From Spirochaetae bacterium HGW-Spirochaetae-3 (GTDB lineage Bacteria; Spirochaetota; Spirochaetia; Treponematales; UBA12059), in the NCBI GenBank assembly GCA_002839315.1, contig PGXV01000006.1:249176-313175 (forward strand): 64,000 nt of DNA, given 5' to 3'. Every line of letters begins with the position of its first letter. The stretch's first letter is position 1. Shown here one piece after another: positions 15,745 through 23,667 of this stretch. Both the position numbers and the translations under genes were made by a program. The notes below the pieces were generated by a model. It ran no database searches and was not told the origin of the DNA. It saw only the letters and a program-made list of their open reading frames with translations.

Positions 15745-16422
15745 ATGAGGCTAGCAAAAGACCCTGTTGAGCGCAGGAAAGAGATTCTGGACGCCGCCGA
15801 GCGACTCTTCGAGACGAAGGGTTTCGACGTGGCGACTACCGGCGACATCCTCGCGGCGGTAGGAATCGCGCGCGGGACGCTATACTACCACTTCAAGTCC
15901 AAGGAAGAGATCCTGGATTCTATCGTGGAGCGGAACTGCGCGCAGGGATTGGAGGCGGCCGGAAGGCTAGCCGCCGACAGGACCCTGCCGGTCCTGGAAC
16001 GCCTGTTCATGTGCATAGGAGCCTCCCGGCCCGCGGGCAAGGACATGAACTGGATAATCGACCAGCTCCACCGGCCGCAGAACGCCCGCATGCACGAGAA
16101 GATGAATTCCGCCTTGCTGAACGGCCTCGTGCCGATCATGACCGCCGTCGTGGAGGAGGGGATAAGGGACGGGACCTTCGCTACGGCCTGTCCGCGAGAA
16201 AGCGTCGAGATGGCGTTGTGCTACGGCGTCGCGGCCTTCGACGACGAACTGTTCGGTTCGGATCTGACGGATAGGCGGAATCGCGCGCACGCGTTCCTAC
16301 GAAATCTCGAGCTCGTCCTGGGAGCCGCCCAAGGCAGCATGGAGCGCTTCCAGCCTATGCTCGCCGACGGTAGGTCCGCGTCCTGCGGAGGCCCGGAGAC
16401 GGGCCCCGGGGCGGAAAGGTAG
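15745..16422 (+). CDS. TetR-family transcriptional regulator
   Basis: A 225-residue repressor-type protein. Residues 1-60 form the helix-turn-helix domain, with R-R-K-E-I-L-D-A-A-E-R-L-F, then T-T-G-D-I-L-A-A-V-G-I-A-R-G-T-L-Y-Y-H-F and K-S-K-E-E-I-L, all close to the family consensus. The rest is the ligand-binding and dimer domain, where specificity is not readable. The ATG lies 1 base after the palindrome, so autoregulation is very likely. The ABC permease gene starts 3 bp after its stop, so the regulator heads the operon. Its ligand is probably a substrate of the exporter. Confidence 0.92.
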   Translation: MRLAKDPVERRKEILDAAERLFETKGFDVATTGDILAAVGIARGTLYYHFKSKEEILDSIVERNCAQGLEAAGRLAADRTLPVLERLFMCIGASRPAGKDMNWIIDQLHRPQNARMHEKMNSALLNGLVPIMTAVVEEGIRDGTFATACPRESVEMALCYGVAAFDDELFGSDLTDRRNRAHAFLRNLELVLGAAQGSMERFQPMLADGRSASCGGPETGPGAER

Positions 16423-16425
16423 GGT

Positions 16426-18744
16426 ATGTACTATCGTATCATCAAGGATGACGTCCTCAAGAGCAAGGGCGTCACGCTGGCTACCCTGCTATTCATAGTC
16501 GCGGCGGCCGCCCTTGTAGCTTCCGGCGCGGCGCTGGCGGCTCAGCTCTTCGGGGCCGTCGACGCGCTCATGGAGGCGGCGAGGACGCCGCACTTCATGC
16601 AGATGCACGCCGGCGAGCTGGATCGGGCGTCGCTGGAGCGCTTCGCCTCGCTGAACGAGCTCGTAGAGGACTATTCCGCCGGCGAATTCCTCAATATAAG
16701 CGGAGCACGCTTCAGCCTCGGGAGCAAGACCCTTGCCGACAGCGTCCAGGATAACGGCCTCTGGACGCAGAAGGCCGGCATGGACCTCCTGCTCAGCCTG
16801 GACGGCGAGATGATACGCCCGGTCGACGGGGAACTATACGTCCCGCTGGCCTACCTGAAGGACGGCACGGCGGCACTGGGCGATGAGGCTAGCGTAGCGG
16901 GCCGACGCTTCCGGGTAGCGGGTTTCCTCCGCGATTCCCAGATGAACTCCCCCCTCGCGTCGTCCAAGCGCTTTCTCGTGAGCGAAGGCGATTTCGAGGC
17001 CCTGCGCGCCGATGGCAGCGTGGAATACCTGATATCCTTCAGGCTCAAGGATCCCGCCGCCCTCGGGGCCTTCGAGGCGGCCTATGCCGAGTCGGGCCTC
17101 CCCGCCAACGGCCCGACCCTGAGCTATCCGCTCTTCCGCCTGATCAACGCGGTATCGGACGGCCTCCTGGCGGCCCTGCTGACCCTTTCCGGAGCCCTGA
17201 CGGTCTGCATATCGCTCCTCTGCGTGCGGTTCACGCTTCTGGCCAAGATCGAGGAGGACTACCGCGAGATAGGCGTCATGAAGGCTATCGGGCTCCGGCT
17301 CGCTACCATCAAGAGGATATACCTCGCCAAGTACGCCGCCATGGCGGCGCTCGGCGGCGCGGCGGGCTGGGGCCTGTCCCTCGCGTTTCGGCGCCCGCTC
17401 CTGGCCGGCCTGAAGCAGTCGATGGGAGAAGGCGCGGGAGCCGGCCTGGGGCCCGCCCTCTCGGCGCTGGGCGCGTCTCTTGTCGCGCTCTCTATCGTCT
17501 GCTACGTCAGCCTGGCTCTCGGTCGCTTCCGCCGCCTGTCCGCGGCAGAGGCTCTGCGCTTCGGCGCGCCGGCCGATGCCCGCGCCGGCGCGAACCGGCC
17601 CCGCCTGTCCCGCTCTCGCGTCCTGGGGGTCAACACCCTCCTCGGCATCAAGGACGTCTGGGCCAGGAAACGGCTCTACGCCGTCATGGCGATCGTCATG
17701 GCCGCGGCGACGTTCATGGCGGTCGTACCGACCAGCCTCTACTCCACGATGGCCTCGCCGGGCTTCTCCGCCTATATGGGCGTGGGAGAGTGCGACCTGC
17801 GCCTCGGCGTCCAGCAGGCTGAAGACATCCCCGCCAGGGCCGCCGCTATCGCCGAGGCCCTGCGCGCCGATCCGGCGGTGCTCTCGTCGGTCGCGCTGAC
17901 GACCAAGGCCCTGTGGACGACGGATCCGTCGGGAGCGCGCATACGGCTGAAGGTCGAGCTCGGCGACCACCGGTCCTTCCCCGTGCTGTATTCGGACGGA
18001 GTCCCGCCGACGGGCCCGGGCGAGATAGCGCTATCGGCCATGAACGCCGCTGACCTGCGGAAGGCGACCGGGGACGCCATGGTCATCTACGACGGATCAT
18101 CGTACCGGAAACTGCGCGTGAGCGGCGTCTACGGCGATCTGACCAACGGCGGCAAGACCGCCAAGGCCTCGTTCGAGGCTCCGGAGGCGGAGGCGATGTG
18201 GGCCGCGGCCTACGCGAAGCTGCGCGATCCGTCCCGGGCCGCGGAGGCGGCGGAGCGCTACGCGACGGCTTTCCCCTACGCCAAGGCCTCGGATATAGGC
18301 GAGTTCGTCCGCCAGACGTTCAGCGCCACCCTGGACTCGGTGAAGACCGCGGCCTACGCGTCGGTCGCGGTCGCCCTCGCCGTGGCGGCCCTGATCTCCT
18401 ACCTGTTCATGCGGATGCTCATAGCCAAGGATCGACGCCCCGTCGCCATCGTCAAGGCCTTGGGCTTCAGCGAGGCTGACCTGTCCGCCCAGTTCGCCGT
18501 CCGCTCCATCCTCGTGCTGGCGGTCGGCGTCTCCGTGGGCGTCCTGGCGGCCGATACCCTGGGAGAGTCATTGGCGGGAGCGGCGATTACGTCCTTCGGC
18601 GCGGCCGCCTTCCGATTCACAGGCGACCCGCTCGTCACGTACCTGGCCATACCCGCGGGCCTCGTCCTTTCATCAGCCCTAGCCTCGTACGTCGGGGCCC
18701 GCGGCGCCGGACGCGCGGCGTTCGTCGACCATCTCAAGGAGTGA
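16426..18744 (+). CDS. FtsX/MacB-type ABC transporter permease
   Basis: A 772-residue inner-membrane protein with two FtsX-like modules. A first membrane helix (about residues 18-42) is followed by a large extracytoplasmic domain, three helices around 245-365 (including E-I-G-V-M-K-A-I-G-L, the coupling-helix region), a helix near 420, a second external domain, and three final helices (about 640-765, with I-V-K-A-L-G-F as the second coupling motif). A single polypeptide thus carries what LolC and LolE provide as a pair. Such permeases move lipids, lipoproteins or peptides rather than small solutes. The ATPase gene begins 3 bp downstream. Substrate is unknown; export of an antimicrobial or lipid is plausible given the TetR control. 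Confidence 0.88.
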   Translation: MYYRIIKDDVLKSKGVTLATLLFIVAAAALVASGAALAAQLFGAVDALMEAARTPHFMQMHAGELDRASLERFASLNELVEDYSAGEFLNISGARFSLGSKTLADSVQDNGLWTQKAGMDLLLSLDGEMIRPVDGELYVPLAYLKDGTAALGDEASVAGRRFRVAGFLRDSQMNSPLASSKRFLVSEGDFEALRADGSVEYLISFRLKDPAALGAFEAAYAESGLPANGPTLSYPLFRLINAVSDGLLAALLTLSGALTVCISLLCVRFTLLAKIEEDYREIGVMKAIGLRLATIKRIYLAKYAAMAALGGAAGWGLSLAFRRPLLAGLKQSMGEGAGAGLGPALSALGASLVALSIVCYVSLALGRFRRLSAAEALRFGAPADARAGANRPRLSRSRVLGVNTLLGIKDVWARKRLYAVMAIVMAAATFMAVVPTSLYSTMASPGFSAYMGVGECDLRLGVQQAEDIPARAAAIAEALRADPAVLSSVALTTKALWTTDPSGARIRLKVELGDHRSFPVLYSDGVPPTGPGEIALSAMNAADLRKATGDAMVIYDGSSYRKLRVSGVYGDLTNGGKTAKASFEAPEAEAMWAAAYAKLRDPSRAAEAAERYATAFPYAKASDIGEFVRQTFSATLDSVKTAAYASVAVALAVAALISYLFMRMLIAKDRRPVAIVKALGFSEADLSAQFAVRSILVLAVGVSVGVLAADTLGESLAGAAITSFGAAAFRFTGDPLVTYLAIPAGLVLSSALASYVGARGAGRAAFVDHLKE

Positions 18745-18747
18745 CCC

Positions 18748-19506
18748 ATGCAGCATATCATCCGGGCCGAAGGCCTTATCAAGACATACGGCGGCGTCGC
18801 CGCGCGACGACGCGTGCTGGACGGCGTATCGGTCGACCTGGGCCGCGGGGAATTCATCGCGGTCATGGGCCCCTCGGGCTCGGGCAAGACCACGCTGCTG
18901 TTCGCCCTCAGCGGCATGGACCGCCCGGACGGAGGCAGGATCGAGTTCGACGGACAGGACCTGTCCTCTCTCGGAGAACGCGCCCTGGCCGACCTGCGCC
19001 GCAAGCGCATGGGCTTCGTTTTCCAGCAGCCGTCCATGCTCAAGCACCTCAACATCCTGGACAACGTCATACTGGCAGCCCTGCATGACCGGAGAGGCCA
19101 GGCAGCGAGGCTATCCGCCAAGGCCCGCTCGCTGATGGAGGGCGCCGGCATAGCCGAGCTCGCCGAGCGCGACGTCTCCCAGGTCTCGGGCGGCCAGCTG
19201 CAGCGGGCCGGCATCTGCCGCGCACTCATGAACGATCCGCTCGTCGTCTTCGGAGACGAACCGACCGGCGCCCTGAACAGCTCGGCCGCCGAGGGCGTCC
19301 TCGAGATGCTTCGGAAGATCCACGCGGGGGGGACGGCGATCGCCCTCGTCTCCCACGACGCCCGCGTGGCGGCCAGGGCGGAACGAGTGCTCTTCATGCG
19401 CGACGGGGCGTTCGTCGCCGAGGAACGGCTCGGGACCTTCGCCGGCACGGGCCTGGAGGGCAGGGTAGACGCCGTGACGGCGCATATGCGCGCCCTCGGC
19501 ATCTGA
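18748..19506 (+). CDS. ABC transporter ATPase (LolD/MacB type)
   Basis: A 252-residue nucleotide-binding protein: Walker A G-P-S-G-S-G-K-T-T (about residues 41-49), Q-loop F-Q-Q-P, signature V-S-G-G-Q-L-Q-R (about 148-155), Walker B V-V-F-G-D-E-P-T and the switch histidine in V-S-H-D. This class pairs with FtsX-like permeases, and the permease is directly upstream. All catalytic residues are present, so it should be active. It ends 63 bp before the CPBP protease gene, which may be read through, since no terminator is visible in the gap. Confidence 0.92.
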   Translation: MQHIIRAEGLIKTYGGVAARRRVLDGVSVDLGRGEFIAVMGPSGSGKTTLLFALSGMDRPDGGRIEFDGQDLSSLGERALADLRRKRMGFVFQQPSMLKHLNILDNVILAALHDRRGQAARLSAKARSLMEGAGIAELAERDVSQVSGGQLQRAGICRALMNDPLVVFGDEPTGALNSSAAEGVLEMLRKIHAGGTAIALVSHDARVAARAERVLFMRDGAFVAEERLGTFAGTGLEGRVDAVTAHMRALGI

Positions 19507-19569
19507 TGGCCGGCCGGGGGCCCCTGGCTAGGACCGACGCTTCTACTACAACATAGACGGGGAATAAGA

Positions 19570-20364
19570 ATGAAAACCACTGGGACGATAGGGTACACGC
19601 GGTACATCATATGGGCGTACGCGGCCTTCTGGGCCGTCGTACTGGTATTCGGAGGCGCCGCCGCCATGCTCTTCGAGTCGCCGCCCGCCGTCATGAACGC
19701 CGTCAGCGTCCTGGGTAGCTGGACCCCGACGATCGTGCTTCTGGTGATGCTGAAGAAGTTGCGGCCCGGTTCGTCGGTAGCGGACTTTTACCGGAACGCG
19801 TTCAAGGCGAGGCCGAGCGTGCCGCTCTTCGCGGCGATAGCCGTCATGGCGTTCGGCGCGCTCGCCGCCGCCGCCCTCGTCGCCTCGCTGGTAGAGGGGA
19901 CCCGGCCACTGGCTCCGTTCGTCATGCCTTCCTCCATCGTCGGAGCCCTGGCCCTTACGGCCATGCAGGGACCGAGCGGCGAGGAATCCGGGTGGCGCGG
20001 CTACCTAAGGCCAGAGCTAGAGGGCCGCTTCGGTTTCTTAAAGGGGAACCTGATCCTTGGCCTGGTCTGGGCATTCTGGCACGCTCCGCTCTGGTTCCTG
20101 GCCTCCGGCTTCTCGGGCGCCCGGCTCGTCCTCTTCATCGCCGCCAACGTCGTCGTGCTGAGCTCGTTGACGCTGATCATGGCCGCTCTCATGCGCCGTT
20201 GCGACAATATCCTCGTGGCCTTCTGGGTGCACTTCTTTTTTAACCTCTCGCTCCGCGTCATCGAGGGCGGCGTCGTGTTCTTCGCGGCGCTCTCGGCGGT
20301 CTATGTCGCGCTGGCCATCGCGGTCCTGGCCGTCATGCGCAAGGATTGGGCGCCCGGAGCCTGA
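19570..20364 (+). CDS. CPBP-family intramembrane metalloprotease
   Basis: A 264-residue protein with about eight membrane segments. The Abi/CPBP motifs are complete: E138-E139-S-G-W-R143 (motif 1), F-W-H171-A-P (motif 2) and a histidine at 221 in V-H-F-F-F-N, which together bind a catalytic metal inside the membrane. Relatives include Rce1 prenyl proteases, bacteriocin-immunity proteins and scaffolds. Placed behind a TetR-regulated export ABC system it may process an exported peptide or protect the cell, but no peptide precursor gene is visible nearby. A weak SD (GGGGAATAAG) precedes the ATG. Confidence 0.88.
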   Translation: MKTTGTIGYTRYIIWAYAAFWAVVLVFGGAAAMLFESPPAVMNAVSVLGSWTPTIVLLVMLKKLRPGSSVADFYRNAFKARPSVPLFAAIAVMAFGALAAAALVASLVEGTRPLAPFVMPSSIVGALALTAMQGPSGEESGWRGYLRPELEGRFGFLKGNLILGLVWAFWHAPLWFLASGFSGARLVLFIAANVVVLSSLTLIMAALMRRCDNILVAFWVHFFFNLSLRVIEGGVVFFAALSAVYVALAIAVLAVMRKDWAPGA

Positions 20365-20394
20365 CGAGCGTACGGCTCCGCCCAGAGCCCGCGC

Positions 20395-20711
20395 TTCATG
20401 CGACGGGCGGCGCGCGGGTTCGAAGGCGAGTCCGACGGTCCGGCCCAGGAGCCGCTCCGTCGCGAAGCGGCTCGCCTCCTCGCCGAAACGCTCGACGGGC
20501 TTGCGCGGGTCCACCGTCTCAGGCGTGTCCACGCCTATCAGCCTGACCTTCTCCACGATACCCTCTTCGACAGGGCTACCACGGTTCCGACGTATGACGG
20601 TACTCTATAGATTCCGAGGAGCCGGGCGTCGGCGGCTTACCCGGATGCCGCGCCGCTGACGATCAAGAGCAATGAGGAAATGACCCACGAACCACGTATG
20701 CGCCGTTTCAT
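20395..20711 (-). pseudogene. Secreted thermonuclease (SNase-like), decayed
   Basis: Read on the minus strand from ATG 20711, which has AGGAG one base before it and a TATACT -10-like box overlapping the leader, the first 23 codons make a signal peptide (M-K-R-R-I-R-G then S-S-L-L-L-I-V-S-G-A-A-S). An in-frame TAA follows, and the frame must shift before the SNase core appears at about 20556: V-R-L-I-G-V-D-T-P-E-T-V-D-P, then E-R-F-G-E-E-A-S-R-F-A. The arginine and aspartate of the active site are recognisable in this segment. Homology stops near 20400, just before the CPBP gene ends, so the second half is lost. At least two disabling changes plus a truncation make it a clear relic. Confidence 0.8.
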
Positions 20712-20791
20712 GCTCCTAGTATAACGGGGGCGAGGATATTGGAAGATACCGTAATCCGATACTCATGCAGGTAACTCACGCTGATTCTTTA

Positions 20792-21178
20792 GAGGGCAGT
20801 GCCGTTGAGTTAGGGGGCAATGCCGTTGGGCTAAGGGGCAATGCCGTTGGGCTAAGGGGCAATGCCGTTGCGCTAGGGGGCAGAGCCGTTGGGTTACGGG
20901 GCACTGCTCTGGAGCTCGGGGGCAATCGTCGGAGCGAGGGGGCAATGCTGTTTTGTCAGGGGGCAGAGCCGTTGGGTTAAGGGGCGCTGCTCTGGAGCCC
21001 GGGGGCAATCGTCGGAGCGAGGGGGCAATGCTGTTTTGTCTGGGGGCCGTGCAATTCGGCCGGGGGCAGAGCCGGTTCGTTAGGGGGCAGGGCTGCTGGG
21101 TAAAGGGGCAGTGCCGTTGAGTTAGGGGGCGTGCCCCGTGGGGTGCGGGGCAGGGCTATTTAATCAGGGGGCAATGCG
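20792..21178. repeat. G-rich 21-bp minisatellite, about 19 units
   Basis: Degenerate tandem units of about 21 bp, consensus GGGGGCAATGCCGTTGGGTTA, each beginning with a run of four or five G. Within it an 83-bp block of four units occurs twice in succession (20876-20958 and 20959-21041) with only about four differences, so the array grew by block duplication. Because the unit is a multiple of three, every frame yields a seven-residue peptide repeat (for example G-N-A-V-G-L-R on plus), but there is no SD or family match and I do not call a gene. Unit-to-unit variation is too high and there are no spacers, so it is not a CRISPR. The G-runs could form quadruplexes on the plus strand. The 260 bp after it hold nothing I recognise. 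Confidence 0.9.
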
Positions 21179-21443
21179 AAACAGGTAGAGGGTAACGCTG
21201 CAACGATGAGTTTTAGGCTCGGATAGTCATTGTCAGGCGACGGGCACTCTCTGCCCGCTAACGGGCGCTCGTTTGCCGACACGGCGTCTCTTGATCGATC
21301 GGGTTATCCGAGGGACCATGGTTAATCGTGAGGGTGAGAGCTGACAGGTGAACGTATCGAGTGAAGTATGATGGGGGTGCTGGAGAAATCCGCTTTGTCG
21401 CGTACAGATATCTTTTAATTATCTAGCGGCTATATAAAAATGA

Positions 21444-21786
21444 TCAGAGTTTCCAATGACCTTTTGCTTTTTGGAAAGATAGAAGAAAGTCAGCAATAGT
21501 TCCAGAACACGGGGCTGTTTCGACTTCTTTATCGGTAGCCGGCCTAAGCTCTACAAATTAATGCCATGAAACATCAAGCTTGCTTTGTCCCCATTTCGTT
21601 ACTCCATTAAAAAAGGACTGGAATACCGACTTGCTCAGCAATAAACCACATTCCATCAATACGACATGACCTACTATTTTTAATAATATCACTGTTTGCT
21701 TTCCCTTCAAGAAGCACGAAGTTCCGAGATCTGAAATTGCCGCCATCTCTGTATTGATATTCAAAAGATGAGTATGGGGTAATCAT
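21444..21786 (-). pseudogene. Small protein coupled to the HNH gene, broken
   Basis: The ATG at 21786 overlaps the HNH stop as ATGA. The protein reads M-I-T-P-Y-S-S-F-E-Y-Q-Y-R-D-G-G-N-F, then G-M-W-F-I-A-E-Q-V-G-I-P-V-L-F and a stop. Moving one base in the T-run at about 21607-21612 continues sensibly (N-G-V-T-K-W-G, then D-V-S-W-H), meets a TAA where most likely a glutamate codon stood, and goes on with F-V-E-L-R-P-A-T-D-K-E to a final TGA at 21444. Total about 113 residues. It is AT-rich like its partner. I recognise only a general type of small uncharacterised protein with a Y-R-D-x-G-N-F start. A role as partner or immunity protein of the endonuclease is only a suggestion. Confidence 0.7.
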
Positions 21787-22643
21787 GATTTAGTACGATC
21801 GGGACTTGTCCCCACATCGACGAGATCGAAAATGTAATTGCGGTGATATTTTAAGTATTGCATCGTTGAATCTGGAACCATACGAAGACGGCTCCTTTCA
21901 TTTAGGCCAGTCTTTCTGACGTCATTCATGTCAATTTTAGCTGATATAGTGATTCTTCCATTATCATCAAAGCTGATAAATCCTTTGTCGAAGAGTTTGT
22001 CGTATGTCGGCACTAGTAGAAGTGAATTAAATCCATCGACTCGTTCTCTATTGTTTGATACTCGCCAAGGCTTGATATGTGATGCTGTGAGGATGCATTT
22101 TTCTGTAAAATCGGAGATACAACATGTATGCCAAATTTGGATGCTTTTCTCTCTGAAAAGACCCTGCCCGATTCTGCTTGACACGATTGCCTCTCGCTCT
22201 GTGATCGCGGGAATGTAATCAGGGGTAGCTTCTGTGGCAATATCAATATCAGGTTGAGTGATGTCGAGGAGCTGCAAATTAAATTTTGAAGGCCTGTCTG
22301 AGTATAGCCTGTAATTTCTGAGTACTGCTCTTCCCTTATAGATAAAATTCTGATGGTGAAGTTCGCGATAAAAAACATGGATATCATCGCGTTGCTCTGT
22401 TATACGATCATCGCTGTTATGACCTTTTTCCCCTTCCCAAAAAAGTTGATCATTATCTATTCGATCTTCATATTGTGTAAGCATTTTCTGTTTTTCTTTA
22501 GTAATAAATAGAATTATGATATTTTGGTCTCTCGGAGTAACGACGCCACGACTTATCGCATTGAATGTTTTATAGTTCCATAGATTGGCAAGGAAGGGAC
22601 GATTATATTCGGTCCCAACTATCAAACTATCGAAATGAACCAT
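21783..22643 (-). CDS. HNH endonuclease, probable restriction-type
   Basis: A 286-residue protein on an AT-rich island. GAGGTAGG precedes the ATG. The C-terminal half is an HNH nuclease of the HNH_2 type: C-C-I-S-D-F-T, then I-L-T-A-S-H-I-K-P-W (catalytic His about residue 187), then N-S-L-L-L-V-P-T-Y-D-K-L-F-D-K-G-F-I-S-F-D-D-N-G. The N-terminal 130 residues (with L-F-W-E-G-E-K-G-H-N-S-D-D-R-I and V-F-Y-R-E-L-H) look like the base-recognition modules found in modification-dependent HNH restriction enzymes, but I cannot name the fold with certainty. No methyltransferase is nearby, which fits a modification-dependent enzyme. The base composition is unlike the window, so it was acquired by transfer. 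It is followed by a coupled but broken small gene. Confidence 0.82.
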   Translation of the reverse strand: MVHFDSLIVGTEYNRPFLANLWNYKTFNAISRGVVTPRDQNIIILFITKEKQKMLTQYEDRIDNDQLFWEGEKGHNSDDRITEQRDDIHVFYRELHHQNFIYKGRAVLRNYRLYSDRPSKFNLQLLDITQPDIDIATEATPDYIPAITEREAIVSSRIGQGLFREKSIQIWHTCCISDFTEKCILTASHIKPWRVSNNRERVDGFNSLLLVPTYDKLFDKGFISFDDNGRITISAKIDMNDVRKTGLNERSRLRMVPDSTMQYLKYHRNYIFDLVDVGTSPDRTKS

Positions 22644-22831
22644 AACCTACCTCTAATTCTTTGGCTACTTTAAGCTATTCCAATGTATTAGTTACGTAAA
22701 CATAGAAATTCCGTCTGACTCCGCCTTAGCTTTTATCGAGAATACCTGCCCGCCGCTATCGTAGTGATCGGGCTCGTCTCTAGCCTACACCCGAAACGAG
22801 GAAGCGTCCATGCGGGCTTCGCCGGAGCTGT

Positions 22832-23575
22832 CCGCGTAGCCTATCCCGATCCCCCGGTGAACCAGCGCACGACGCCGACCTTGTTCCTGGCGTCGTCGTA
22901 TATCATGCCGCCGTTCCAGTATTCCAGCGCCGCGACGAGGCTATTGCCGCCATCGTCCTCGACGATGAAGCGTACGCGCTTGCGGAAGTCGAACGAAACG
23001 CGCAGGCGCTTGGCGGGATCGCTCCGGTTGCCGTGCTTGATGCCGTTCTTGATGATCTCCGACGGTTGCTGCTCTAAGGCTGCCCTCCTTGAACGATTCG
23101 GGGCAGTCCGTCAGCACGAGCGCGGCGTACTCCCTGACGCGCTCGAAGTCGCTGGAGAATTCCATCCGCGCGGAGCACCTTTCCAGCATGACGGAGCAGG
23201 ACATAGAGCTGGCCGGTAGGATACGTGAGCGGCTGGAGTCCGCTAACGAGCCTATAGCGGGGGAGGGCAACCGCTTCGAGGCCTGGTCGCGGTCGGCGAA
23301 GGGTGTCGCGGTTTCGCTGGTCGTCTCCCTCGTATGGGGCATGCTGCGGATGTACGATTTCAGCCGCGGGCTGCCGGCGCTGCTCGTGGCGCTCAACGAG
23401 GCCATCGTCATGACGTTCCACCTGGAGAAGTACTTGACGGTGTTCTTCTGTATAGTCGACCCGGAGACGGGCACGCTGCGATCGGCCGTCATATACCGCT
23501 GGCGCCTCGCTCCGCGACGAGCCGCCTCCGCGCTCGACGGTACCGGCGGCGTCCGATAGCGTCCGATAGCGTTCC
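22832..23575. pseudogene. Collapsed second copy of the partner-switch locus
   Basis: This segment is a shortened copy of 32683-34851 in the same orientation. 22840-23163 matches the anti-sigma kinase (minus strand) but lacks its middle. Then, joined at the shared bases CCA, 23164-23575 continues as the PP2C phosphatase (plus strand), with further gaps joined at AAGGGYGTCG and at CGGCCG. The STAS gene, the starts of both flanking genes and the phosphatase metal-binding centre are deleted. Nucleotide identity in the retained parts is high, so the duplication is fairly recent or was homogenised. No functional product is possible. No other gene is visible in 22644-23667. Confidence 0.88.
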
Positions 23576-23667
23576 GGGGAGTTCCGGCCGCGGCTTGGCG
23601 ACCGTCGACGGGGAGGTAGCGCGGATCCCTTGCCGGTATGTTATCATTGAGGAAGGACGGTGACTCG

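Noticed and set aside
20763-21083. Small frames with seven-residue repeats inside the minisatellite
   Set aside because: A 21-bp unit keeps all frames open; there is no SD, no signal peptide and no family match.
20792-21178. Possible CRISPR array
   Set aside because: Units are contiguous and degenerate, without constant repeats and unique spacers, and no cas gene is nearby.
21444-23667. Prophage or conjugative island
   Set aside because: Only an AT-rich HNH gene pair and relics are seen; no integrase, phage structural or transfer genes and no clear attachment repeats.
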